A DNA stretch of 64,000 bases, from positions 62,948,501 through 63,012,500 of the forward strand of contig NC_072896.1 of the NCBI RefSeq assembly GCF_027943255.1, given 5' to 3'. This DNA is from Anastrepha obliqua (lineage: Eukaryota > Arthropoda > Insecta > Diptera > Tephritidae). How positions within the stretch are numbered: position 1 is the stretch's first letter; every line of letters begins with the position of its first letter. The translations under genes and the position numbers were made by a program. The notes beneath the pieces were generated by a model. That model saw only the letters and a program-made list of their open reading frames with translations. It had not been told where the DNA came from and searched no databases. Below, one piece after another: positions 31,853 to 42,794 of the stretch.

Positions 31853-33111
31853 TTGGATCTATAACTTAATTTTAAGGATTTTCTGAGAGATGGCGCTACC
31901 AATATAAAATCGCAACAGGTCATACATTAACTAACGTCATTGTGAAGCGTTATTATTGCGCTTTATTTTTCAGTATGTGTCATTTCGTTAAAGTGTAAAC
32001 AATATTTTTTTTGTAGCCATCAACGTTTCAACTTTTGTGCCAACAAAACGCAATTTGCGGGAAGCATTACTTTTCTGTTTCAGTTGGAAGAAAAAAGCAG
32101 CTGAAAGTCATCGATTGCTGTGTGAAGTTTATGGTGAACATGCTCCATCGCAACAAACGTGTGAGTACTGGTTTCGACTTTTTAAGAGTGGAGATTTTGA
32201 CTTGGAAGACAAGGTACGTCCAGGACAGCCAAAAAAGTTTGAAGATGAAGAATTAGAGGCATTACTTGATGAAGATTGCTGTTAAACTCAAGAAGAACTA
32301 GCAGAATCATTGGGAGTCACTCAAGCAGCCATTTCAAAACGTTTAAAACCAGCCGGATTCATTCAGAACCTTGGAAATTGGGTTCCCCATGAACTGAAGC
32401 CGAGAGACGTTGAAAGGCGAAAATGCATGGCCGAATTGCTGCTTGAACGCCACAAATTGAAGTCGTTTTTGCATCGGGTTGTGACTGGGGATGAAAAATG
32501 GATCCATTATGATAACCCTGAGCGCAAAATATCATACGTGAAGCCCGGCCAACCAGCGAAACCGACGCCGAAGAAGAATATTCATTGCGCCAGGGTAATG
32601 CTCTGTATTTGGTGGGATCAGAAAGGTGTGATCTATTATGAGCTGTTGAAATCGGCCCAGACGATAACAGGGGGCCTCTACCGAACACAATTGATTCGTT
32701 TGAATGGAGCAATCGCCGAAAAACGGCCGGAATATGCGACCAGGAACGATCGGCCGCATGTTGCCCAACCGGCCAAAACATATTTGAAAAACAGTGGATG
32801 GGAAATTTTACCTCACCCGCCTTATAACCCAGACATTGCCCCGTCCGACTACCATTTGTTCCGGTCGATGCAGAACGCTCTCACTGGAATGCGATTCACT
32901 TCAGTTGAGGGTATCAAAAATTGGCTCGATTCCTTCTTGGCAGCCAAGCCGGCGCAATTCTTTTGGGACGGTATCCACAAATTACCAGAAAGATGGGAAA
33001 AAGTAGTGGCTAACGATGGGCAATACTTTGAATAAAATATATTGTACTAAATTTTTATAATAAAGCTTCAAATTCACTCAGAAAATCCTTAAAATTAAGT
33101 TATAGAACCAA
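31853..33111 (+). mobile_element. D34D mariner of a second subfamily, inactivated
   Basis: The inverted repeats read ttggatctataacttaattt and, from the right, ttggttctataacttaattt. Both continue taaggattttctgag, about 35 bp with one mismatch, and are flanked by TA at 31851-31852 and 33112-33113. The near identity of the ends suggests recent insertion. Confidence 0.85.
32037..33035 (+). pseudogene. Inactivated D34D mariner transposase
   Basis: The N-terminal part (KKKAAESHRLLCEVYGEHAP, SGDFDLED) is cut by TAA at 32283-32285, a likely CAA to TAA change before TQEELAESLG. The rest is open: WVPHELKPRDVERR, TGDEKWIHYDNP with the first Asp, then ATRNDRPHVA. There the family's 'xxxLQHDNARPH' segment is shortened, so the second catalytic motif is deleted. 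SPD is also changed to NPDIAPSDYHLF (third Asp kept). It ends GQYFE. The loss of the second catalytic motif makes it inactive irrespective of the stop. Confidence 0.85.
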
Positions 33112-33113
33112 TA

Positions 33114-34560
33114 TCTGTTATAAAATTTGGTGCTAATAACTTTTGACGATATTGAACAGTTATTTTTCTCATTAATTATAATTTCTGTTTATAGGAAAAT
33201 GACATAAAATTTCCACAAAAATTTCCATCGATTGCAAGTTGCCTTTAGGGCAACAATTGTTTTAAGTAGTCAGTTCGATTGAAGGGTTCATTAATACTTA
33301 TAAATAACGAGCGGCAAGAAGTTAATAACTGTCATTCATTTGTAGCACAAACTAAATAAACAAAATTGTAATAACTGGCACAAAATTTGTAGATGGAATG
33401 TCGGCACGAACTGTAACAGTTGTGAGTTTTGTAACAGCAACAAAATATGCACTGGTGGTCAAAATAATAGCAACGTGATGTGTTAAAAAGTTGCGAGTAT
33501 TTATTTATTATATATTTTATTCTAGTTTTCTATAAAATTACAGATCATATTACAACACGCACTACATATATACATTTCAAACTTTATATTGAATTAAGAA
33601 AAAAATCACAAAATTTTCTTCAAAGTCATATTCTTAGATCTGAGTACGCAGCCTTGTAGTCCAATGCATTTTGGTATAATACTGTGCAAGTTTGAAATGA
33701 CTAAACATAATTTTTGAATTTTGTTTTTTTTTGTTACAGGTGTTCTATGTAATAAAATATCGAGTTTTCGTTAGAAGAAAGAACATACCTACTAAACTCG
33801 GTCTGAAAAAAAGTATCAAAAATCAATAAAAATTTTTACTCACTTTTAACTTGCACTTTATTATAATAGATTTAAATCGGCTGTAAAGCTATATACTTAA
33901 AATGTTCTAAATATTCTCTATAACAGATTTAACATTTTATGAACATTTTTTAAATATTTTAAAATTTTTCACAAAATCGTATAAATGTTTTGATTTATTT
34001 GAACTCTATTTTTATAAATAAAGCCCACAGCTTTACTTGCGCATAAAATAAAATAATTTATGTATTTATTTAACAGTTATAAAAAAATTAATAATATTAA
34101 ACTTTTGAATGGGAAACAAAACCAATTTCTATTGTTAGTTCACATATTCTTTATATGAAATAAGGCAGGTCCAAACTTGTAGAATTAAAAAATTGGTAGC
34201 GTCACCAATAAAAAAAAACGTTACACACAGACCAACTTTGCAAAAAATTATATAAATACATATATGAATGTGTACAGATAAGTTAAAATTAAAGAAAAAG
34301 TAAATATATGGTCAAAATTTGCAATATATATAGTATGTCGCACTGCTTTTTTTTTAACCGCCGCTGTATGTAAGTCAACAGCAATGTGACAATATATCAC
34401 GAAACTTGATTATTTGAAATAAATTATTTGGTCGCAGTACAATTATACATGCACATAATAAAAATTTGAAGCATCACATTTATTGAGTGGAAACAATTTC
34501 CATTATTAACTGGAGTGAAGCGAAAACTAAACGAAAGCGATGAGGTTAGAGTTGTATGGC
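33114..34560. other. AT-rich non-coding stretch upstream of the Eaat1-like promoter
   Basis: No coding or repeat signal. Regulatory content is possible but cannot be read from the sequence alone. Confidence 0.4.
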
Positions 34561-34577
34561 GCCTGGCACTTGGTTGC

Positions 34578-34727
34578 TATAAAAAAGCGCTGTAACCGCT
34601 TTAAGTGCAGACAACGCATAGAAAAGCTTCTCCTGTTAACATGCTTTTCTCAATAGCTCCTGAGAGTTTATCCTGCGTGGAGAGCGCCATGTATAAAAAG
34701 AATATCCATGAGCCGCGACGCTCATTC
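34578..34727 (+). promoter_or_regulatory. Core promoter of the Eaat1-like gene
   Basis: A TATA box tataaaa at 34692-34698 lies 32 bases upstream of the A in a perfect initiator TCATTC (A at 34724). This is the spacing expected for a fly TATA/Inr promoter. A DPE-like ggacg is at 34747-34751, about four bases closer than the standard position. A second tataaaa at 34578 could serve a start near 34608, where the initiator match is weak. Confidence 0.65.
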
Positions 34728-36042
34728 GCTTTAGGTATATTGAATCGGACGAATTGAAGCGTTTTGCAAACTGTGATTTGTGTGAAAAGAATTTGTGAAA
34801 AAAGTTATTAAGTATTAGAAAAGTAAATGAATGAAACAGCTGTGTCGAAGTAGTGAACATTTTAATAATTAGTGAATGGCATTTCGGAAATTGCTCTTCA
34901 ATCGGAAAATTAAAGATTGTGAAAAAGAAGACAGTGCAACGCCCTTTTGTGTACCCACAATCCGCCGGAAAAGCACAAACATTCATATTTGGCCGACACT
35001 TGACACAGATTAATTGTGCAGATAGAACAAAAATCGATTTTTTCGTCAGAAAATTCGGGATAATGATACTCGTATAGGGTGAACATTGATTTTTTATTGT
35101 AACTAAAGCTGTTATACCGAAAAGTCGAATTTAATATTATAACTCGTGCATTTCACTTTGCAGATTGAATTAACTGCCAAAGCACTCGAATCAATAATTT
35201 ACTGGATATACAAGAAAATTGCTTATAAACTGGTCTTTTTTACAAATAATCGACAAGTGAATAACTGTATTAGGAGAATTCTCTTTAACTAAAAACGTTT
35301 TAAAAGAATTTTTAACACAGTTTTCAAACAAACTACAACAACGGAGCCAATACTAAAATTCCAATTCCAACTAGACGTCCCGGACGAGTCCGCCTATCCA
35401 GCTGGGCGGCATTCACGTCCCAAAAAGACTACACCGCATCGGTAGCCGAACAGCATCGAAAGCCGCCATACCTATAATATGTCAATTATCGGTAAAGCCA
35501 GCTTAAATATCCACATATAGAATTCTGAATCGATGGCGTACTTAATAAATATCCTTAAATTTAATGTGAAATATTTAAAAAGCAATTAATAATCGTAACA
35601 CACAACTTAATAACAATAACTGTAATAAAAGTAATAGACTGTTCACTGACGCACAAAGTACGCTAATAGCAGAGTAAATAATAAGATAAAAACAGAAACC
35701 CGTTTTTCCCACTATGGATCAATAAACAATTACATTAATAACCCGCTGGCGATAGCAAAAAGGAGAATTAAGAAAGCAGCACTTGGAAGAAGAAGAAGAA
35801 CCTCTTCGCAGCAGAAGTCAATATTGATTAGTGTTGGCAAAAAAACAAAAAAGCAAAAATATACATTTCCAATTTATTACTCAGTCACTGCGTACCTTTG
35901 CCGCTTGGCAAGCTTTAGACATTTTTCTTTTGGACGCCACTTTGTCCTTTTCTTTACAACGCCGCCCACTGTACACATTTACGCCCTACGCATAGGAAAT
36001 ATATTGAATTGTCCAAATTGGGGCAAGGCGTTGAATGATACA
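34724..36042 (+). other. Eaat1: Inferred 5' UTR of the Eaat1-like gene
   Basis: The leader runs from the initiator to the start codon at 36043. It contains upstream ATGs and an acceptor-like tttcactttgcag ending at 35163. A donor-like gtgaac near 35080 upstream suggests a small 84-nt intron. The stretch from 35330 to 35830 is CAA/TAA-rich, like many long fly leaders. Its continuity is inferred. Confidence 0.4.
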
Positions 36043-36247
36043 ATGGAAAAATCTGAACAATTTTCAGATTATCTTTTTGCGAAAATGGGTCCGCCCAGTA
36101 GTACAACTGTCAATGGTACCGAGCTGCCACCAAAGACCACTGAACGTAGTGGGGCGCCGCGTGAGCTTATCGGCTACCGGAAATGGCTGCGGGAGAATCT
36201 AATGCTGCTGGTGACGCTGTCGGGTGTATTGCTGGGAGTTATTTTTG
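36043..36247 (+). CDS. Eaat1: Excitatory amino acid transporter, coding exon 1
   Basis: Sodium-coupled plasma-membrane glutamate/aspartate transporter of the SLC1 family; Drosophila Eaat1 clears glutamate, mainly in glia. This exon encodes the cytoplasmic N-terminus (MEKSEQFSDYLFAKMG and a Ser/Thr/Pro-rich stretch) and transmembrane segment 1 (ENLMLLVTLSGVLLGVIFG). It ends at a gtgagt donor with one base of a Gly codon. I chose the ATG at 36043 because caatgg gives a good fly context. The frame is also open further upstream, and a second ATG at 36085 (MGPPSS) is possible. The six exons join to 1725 nt, 574 amino acids, close to the family size. Confidence 0.9.
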
Positions 36248-36928
36248 GTGAGTAAACACGATATACATACTATACATATGGTTTGCACGTTTCTTTCACA
36301 TACATACAATTTGTGAATTTAATATACTCGTACTTATATATTCATTTATGTGTTTAGTGAGTTGTACGAGTACTTATTCAACTAAATTGATAAAGCGTGC
36401 TTCTAGTAATTGCGAATGCCCCCATTTCACGCGCACTTCTTTTACCCATACATAGAGTTTCTGTTTTTCATATAATTTATCGAAATAGGAGGAGCACTTT
36501 GGCCCGTGCCTCTTTACTACAAAATAGAGAACACAGGAGGACAATAAACTCCAGTTCGTTACCTTAACAAAACTCGAGTGGGAAATGTGTAGTATTCATC
36601 GATTTCTAAACTTACTATGCAATATTTTAGTTCTGTATACATAAGTAAAGTTACACACCTAATAAATTAGCAAAATCTCGGAATAAATCGCTGAAATGGC
36701 ACTCGCATCCTAAGGCACATGAGCTTCAACATATCATCGAGAGATTATTATAATCTTCTGTGCACAAAGTTGCGTATGAGTGATATACCGGATTGCCAAA
36801 TATTTTTAACAATCTTCAGCATCGTTCTTTTATATTTGTTTTTATGTATTCCTAATAATTAAAAATTATCATTTTTAAATTTACACATTCAAAACATTTT
36901 TATATATGTATGTATGTATGTATGTGTA

Positions 36929-37231
36929 TTAGGGCGGGTCGTTTTAAAAATCGCTCATTGGTCTGTGAAAATCGTATTCTAGGGATCAAAATAAGAAACT
37001 TTGCCGAAGGAACCATACCTCTAAAACGAATTCTGATGCCCCCCAATTTGGGTCGAACAAAAAATCCCACTTTGACCCATTTAGAGTGCTCCAATCGAGT
37101 CCAAATGTATGACCGACCCCCACTAACTTTGGACGGCCGATCCACCCATGCCAGTGGCACACCCCCTGGAACTCCCCTGGGGGGGTCCCCATACAATCAT
37201 TTCAAAATATCACCATTTTTGGCCTCTAGCA
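36929..37231 (+). repeat. Dispersed repeat, full copy (family with 14725-15020)
   Basis: Begins ttagggcgggtcg and runs through tttgccgaaggaacc, ttgggtcgaac, tttgacccatttagagtgc, tttggacggccgatcc and ccatacaatcatttcaaaat to tttttggcct. Non-coding: the open frames that cross it are opened by chance on both strands. High similarity to the inverted copy at 14725-15020. Confidence 0.8.
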
Positions 37232-37819
37232 AAATTTTGATTTGTAAATTCAATAACAGAAGGCGATTTAATCAGTTTCGAAAATCTGGCGACAGATTTA
37301 AGTTGAAATTACCAGGAAAACATACAATCAATTTTTTTATCCTACATGCAAAATGTATAAGTGATGCGGTTACCAAAATATGTTAACTTACTAGCAAGTA
37401 GAACTTTCGTAGCTAGTAGTTGTGATGAATGAAATAGCATAAATATAGCAAATAGTTGTACTCGTGGATGTTTTTCATTTATAATTTAGATTAAGAACGA
37501 TTTAGCCAGACGAATTCAAATCTCAATCAAAGAAGAATGTATATGGACATGGAGCTTAACCTTTTCGTTTTGTAAAATATAACATAATTTATTGACTCAA
37601 CCTAATACGGAATTAGCGCTTACGTTTCCATATCTTCTATGTGCTTGTAAAAAGGGAGAAAAGGAAGAAAATATACATACATGTATATGCATAGGTATAT
37701 CAGACAAGTACGAATTTGGTGCTTACTAAAAGGGCTTTACATACAAACATACCCAAATACAATTTTGTACACCAGATCAATGGCATTAAATTATATGCAT
37801 TGGAAGATAAAATATGGTA

Positions 37820-38504
37820 TAGGGTGGGCCATGTAAAATTTGCTTTTTGAATCGGCTATAAAAAAAAACTAATCAATATATTTTCAATTTTTTTTTTTTA
37901 TTTTGAAGATTGAACATTGTCATTTATGAATAAAAAATAATATCGTTCAAATGACTGCCACGACTGGCTTTACAGTAGAACATTCGATCAACCCAATTTT
38001 TAAGCACATTTTCGATTGTTTGGGCTCCAATTTCATGAATGACAACTTCGATTTCGTGTTTTAAAGCATCAATCGTCTCTGGATGGTTCGCATAGCTTTT
38101 GTCCTTAACGGCTCCCCACCAAAAATAGTCCAACGGGCTTAAATCACAGCTCCGAGGCGGCCAATTGGTATCGGAATTTCGGCTGATTATTCGGTTTTCA
38201 AAAACGGTAGCCAAAAGTTCGAATGTAACTTTGGCAGTGTGACAAGTTGCACCGTCCTGTTGAAACCAAATGTCGTCCATGTCATCCTCTTCAATTTTTG
38301 GAAACAACTCGTTGAGCATGTCACGGTAAAGCTCGCCATTTTTTTAGGTTTTCAATATTTCCCAATTTTGTTCAAGCGTATAGCGTCCCATTTCGTAAAT
38401 GTCAAACCTTTTGGTATTTTATGAACCCATTTGACATGCCATTTGTGTTACCATTCTTAAAAAAATAGATGGTTCAAAAAGCAAACGATATATGGCCCAC
38501 CCTG
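37820..38504 (-). mobile_element. Internally deleted D,D41D mariner-like element
   Basis: Ends tagggtgggccat (left) and, reversed, cagggtgggccat (right), both followed by ttgctttttgaa a few bases in, with TA at 37818-37819 and 38505-38506. The 685-bp unit keeps the start and the last third of the transposase but has lost the middle, so it depends on an enzyme supplied elsewhere. Confidence 0.8.
37924..38394 (-). pseudogene. Truncated D,D41D transposase (deletion of the middle)
   Basis: On the - strand a start MGRYTLEQNWEILKT is followed by a stop and then, in a rejoined stretch, by GELYRDMLNELFPKIEEDD. The catalytic C-terminal half follows: WFQQDGATCH with the second Asp, then PPRSCDLSPLDYFWWG with the third, again 41 residues between, and a final GSHLNDIIF. 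About 170 residues including the DNA-binding helices and the first Asp are missing. Confidence 0.8.
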
Positions 38505-38799
38505 TATTTCTTCCCCTTTTTGGTATTCTCTTTTAGTTTGGCTGTTCGAAGGCTGATCGAGAAACATAGAATATAAAAACTACAGTTAAAGTATGCTCAC
38601 ATATGCAGTAATTAGCAATAAAGAAACAAAATTATTCTTCCCGGCAGATTACTTACTGCTGGTGGTAAACTATTGGACGAAATCCGTAAGCGAAATCTAC
38701 TGAGGTTTCAAAAAGTTATGGCAGCATTACGCATGCGATATTCGTAATTACATTTTATAATAAGCGCTAAGGTAAATACAAGCTGGCAAAACCTCACAA

Positions 38800-39065
38800 C
38801 ATGCGAACTAAGCAGACAGACATGGCCGAACTGGAACAGCGGTCGATCGAAGATCTTGCTGCGTACTCTTGATACAGCGTTTCTAACCGATGTAGCGGAC
38901 ATACTCCATCTAAAACTAACGAAGCTCTGCTCGTTTATTAAACTACCGGATGGTTTGAAAAGGAACACGTAGAGTAAGGATAAGCTCCAGTGGTATCACA
39001 ATGGACCTGCGAAAGGTCTAAGTGTGTCTTTATGACAACCACCCCACCTACCTACCTACCTATGT
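38800..39065 (+). pseudogene. 3' end of a LINE with a CCTA-rich tail
   Basis: The + strand encodes LRTLDTAFLTDVADILHLKL, TKLCSFIKLPDGLKRN and a stop. A 3' UTR follows (ataagctccagtggtatcac, ggtctaagtgtgtctttatg) that ends in cccacctacctacctacct. The tail style matches the ends of other LINEs in this window (54090, 53575). Confidence 0.6.
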
Positions 39066-41111
39066 CTACAAGCCTGTTTTCTTTGCCGGCGTCCACTTTA
39101 TTTAGTTTTTCCTGCGACGTTTCTCTTTACATTCGTAAAAATAATTATCGATAAAACAGTGTTTTATGTAAAAAAGTATGGTTATAATCTCAAATCTCAG
39201 CAGAGAAATTTTATATGGGTAATCACGCTTTTTAATTACGGATTGGGAGTTAAGCACGAAAAAGATGATAATCTACTTATATGTGAACGTAATAATACGT
39301 TACGCATATAAATATTTTTAATTTTACTTCAAAGAAGAGTACAGTAAAGCTGCAGTTAGCGATGCCGTAACTAAAAAGCCATATCCATCACCATAGCAGC
39401 AATTGTAAAGCATGTTTCGATTAGTGGTGCCATAACCATAAACAGCTGATGTCGAAGTAGACTTAATTACAATATTTGCATTTTGTCATAAAACCCGAAT
39501 GATTTTTCACTAAATCACTAAGTGCGTAAGCTGGTTTAAATGTAACCACACTTTCGCCTCATTACTTCAGCACAAACCATAAAATATTCAATACAATATT
39601 TGCTCGCCTATTTATGCATGTGTGTATTTGCTATTGTATTTGGGGATGTAGGTATATATGAAAGACAATTTTCATTCACGCAGAAATTACCCCATGCTGA
39701 TGAAGTCAAACAACTTTCACATGAAGGAATAACAGCTAACGATTTGCGTACTATTCAATTTGCTATAAATAAACGATGATCATTTCATTTCGCTTTTTCA
39801 TGTACGAGTATGATAAAATTATTTCTGCGAGATTAAATATGTATGCATATTTTCGTTTTGTTTTTGTATGACTGACTTTTACAAATGAAGAAAAATTTTG
39901 GTGGGCTAGTTGTGTAGAATCCTGTACGGAGTGAAAGCAATCTTCACATTTCGAAAGGCGCTTACTGAAAATGCTTGTGATGGCAGCTTCGAAATGAACT
40001 GTTATTAGTTAAGAGTTGGTTAAGAGTGAAATATCATTTTCGGTACATCGCCGACTCAAAATATATTTAAGAAGTACGAGCGAGCTTAAATGTATCTTTA
40101 TATCTATAGCAAAATCTAATATATATGAAAATAAGTGAAGAGTCTAAATCAAAAAAACAATTTTTAAATTTTATTTTTATTATTTTTTATTTAATTTTTT
40201 TTTTTTTAATTTTACTTCATTTATTTGTTTGTTCCATTGGATTTATATTGGTTTCATTAAACGAATTTTTTTTGGTTTTATTTTATTCATAACTTTTTTT
40301 TAAGACTTTGAGCGAGTCAGCCTGTCGATAAAAAATATGTTGCATCATAAACTCAGGAGCAAATATAATTCAGAAAAGTCCTGATCTGGGTCAAATTCTC
40401 GGTATATGCTTTGTTAATTATGTACACATTGGTGCCAGCAATGTCAATAAGAGTAAAAAAGAGCCGCAATACTAGGAAATTGTAGTATAAATATTGTAAA
40501 AGTGACCGTTAAATGCTAATCTTAATACCCAATCACCTGCACAGTTCCGATTGTAATAAGTGCTCGGTAAAATTTAAAGCACAACCTCTAATGAAGATGA
40601 GCCCAAAAACACCAAAGAACACATAAATTGTTAGCCACTATGTAATACCAGTGGAAACCAATTTCGGTGATTGGTAGCGATGAATGTCTTTGAGTAAAGT
40701 AATTAAAGAAGACTGAAAGTAAGCAACTAAAACGACTTTTTTTCTAACAAGTAAAAAATTCCAATTTGTTTTTACAAAAGAACAAAAGATGAGATGATAG
40801 ATGCAATTGTCACGCTAAAGAGCCCGTATCCTATCACACTTGTTGAACACAAGGTGTTTGTTAACAGGAGAATAGAGGCCTAGCGGGATGAATTTGCAGT
40901 AAGGAAAAGTTATGCCACTTATTCATGTCTTATACTGCAGGATTTTATCTCCATAGTTAAACCCTTGCTTTAGTATCAAATCGTCCATAAATATGTGGCG
41001 AAGTTAAAATGGGAAATATTTCCACAATGTCTCCCAAAGGCGTACAGAAGCTAATTGCTTTAGTTTTTTTCTGGTCGAAACGTTAGAGAAACTCATTGCC
41101 TTTTATATTAC

Positions 41112-41430
41112 ATAATATAATACGCGTACACCCTTTTTGGGTGCTTGGCCGAGGAGCTCCTATTTGTGGTGTGCGTCTTGATGTTGTTCCACAAATGGAG
41201 GGACCTACAGTTTCAAGCCGACTCAACGGCAGATATTTTTTTTTTAATTTTTATGAGGAGCTTTTTCATGCCAGAAATACACTCGGTGGTTTGCCATTGT
41301 CTGTCGAGGAGCGACCGCTATTAGAAAAAACTTTTTCTTCATTTTGGTGTTTCATCGAGATTCGAACCTACGTTCTCTCTGTGAATTCCGCATGGTATTC
41401 ACGCACCAACCCATTCGACTAACGGCGGTC
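41112..41430 (-). repeat. SINE, full-length copy with a target duplication
   Basis: The - strand head reads gccgttagtcgaatgggttg..ggttcgaatctcg and the body matches the 22236 copy. The element is flanked by a 14-bp direct duplication gccttttatattac (41098-41111 and 41431-41444), the hallmark of LINE-mediated insertion. The body and tail are well preserved, indicating a young copy. Confidence 0.9.
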
Positions 41431-42288
41431 GCCTTTTATATTACCGGCAATTGTTATCTGAATGGTAAACCTCTATGTGACAGTCAATATATATCAGGTA
41501 GCCATACAGTGAGTAACTCTGGGCATTGAAAAACATTTGCCCAATTGATGCTCTGCGGTCATATTGGGTCTTGAAGAAACATTATTTAATAATCTCGTTA
41601 TATTCGGATATCATGCACCAAAATTATAAAATAAAATTTATCATAATTCCTGAAAGAGATCACTGCCACCTCTCGATGAAGGATCTCAATTTTGGTATAG
41701 CGATAGATCAAAGCTGGCAGAGGCTTAGGCATAGGCTTAATACATAGTGACGGCAAACCTCTTCTTATAAATTGAGTATCTACTATAAGGTACATCCAAA
41801 AGTTGTAGTACAGAAATATTAAGAAGAAAAAACTTATTATAGTAAATGCAATTTTGTGTATTTTGAATAGAGTAAAGGTTCAATTGACTTACATATACAA
41901 CAGTAAATCATTATCTTTATTTACAGCTGTATTGATTTTGGTGAGCTAAACGAGTCATCTGACTAATACTGTGACTACTATCGCGTAACAGTATACTTAA
42001 ATTTTCATTTAAGCGTTTTTATTTCTGCACCTAATTTCAAATCTCCCCTCGTTGCTGAAATCGAAAATTCTACGCTACGTTTTTGTGGGATGTTCCATAC
42101 AAATTGTAAGCCATTTCTGATACTTGGCGCACTTATTCAGAGAAAGCTGTACAAATAATTGGGGGCGTAAAGTTATTCATCAAATTTTGTTTTTAAATAA
42201 CTCTTTTACTAATTAAAAAAGTGATTTTGAGCTATGTAATTTTTATTTTGGCTTGACGTGCATCCGTGCTACGTCTGTTTTTATACTG

Positions 42289-42794
42289 CAGCTGATGCTT
42301 TCCATTTCAATTCAACCGGGCTATTCGGGTCATGGTCATCGATTTCGACGTAACTCATATATGTTGCTCTCTGGTCAAAATAATGAGACACGTATTTTTT
42401 TGTTCGCCCGAAAAAATTTTTTTTCAAGATTTATTGGCAATTTTGTGTTTCATTTAAAAAATGTTCAATTACTTTTTTGCAATTGTTTCTACATGAAATC
42501 GCTCGTGCAAGTAATGACGATCATTTTGAACCTAGAATCATTAAAATCGGTTCATTTTTGACTAAGTTATGAGCATTGAAAAAAAAATTTCTTATATAAT
42601 TAAAAAAAATTGATTTTAGCCGAAAAACAAAATTGCCGATAAATCTTAAAAAAAAAAAATTTCGGGCAAACAAAAAAATAAGTGTCTTATTATTTTGACC
42701 AGAGAGCAACATATTTGAGTTACATCGAAATCGAAAAACCTGACCCGAATAGCGCGGTTGAATTGAAATGAATTGAAATGGAAAGCACCAGCTG
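42289..42794. repeat. Long imperfect hairpin (foldback) element
   Basis: The left arm (about 42289-42475) and right arm (about 42600-42794) are inverted copies. Both carry gctttccatttcaattcaac, a gctattcgggtca block and atatgttgctctctggtcaa in mirror order. The loop is about 120 bp. The right arm has an extra atgaattgaa duplication. Non-coding; it would transcribe into a long double-stranded hairpin within the Eaat1 intron. Confidence 0.8.

Noticed and set aside
32359..32781. 140-codon - strand frame
   Set aside because: Shadow of the mariner transposase on the opposite strand.
35340..35480. Separate small coding exon in the leader
   Set aside because: Locally GC-richer but with stops in all frames within a short distance and no start or splice support.
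35824..36042. N-terminal extension of the Eaat1 frame upstream of 36043
   Set aside because: The frame is open but lysine/phenylalanine-rich and unlike transporter N-termini; the ATG at 36043 has a good context and gives normal family length.
36910..37386. 158-codon frame as a gene
   Set aside because: It lies inside the dispersed repeat and has an equally long frame on the other strand; the inverted copy at 14638-15079 opens the same frames by chance.
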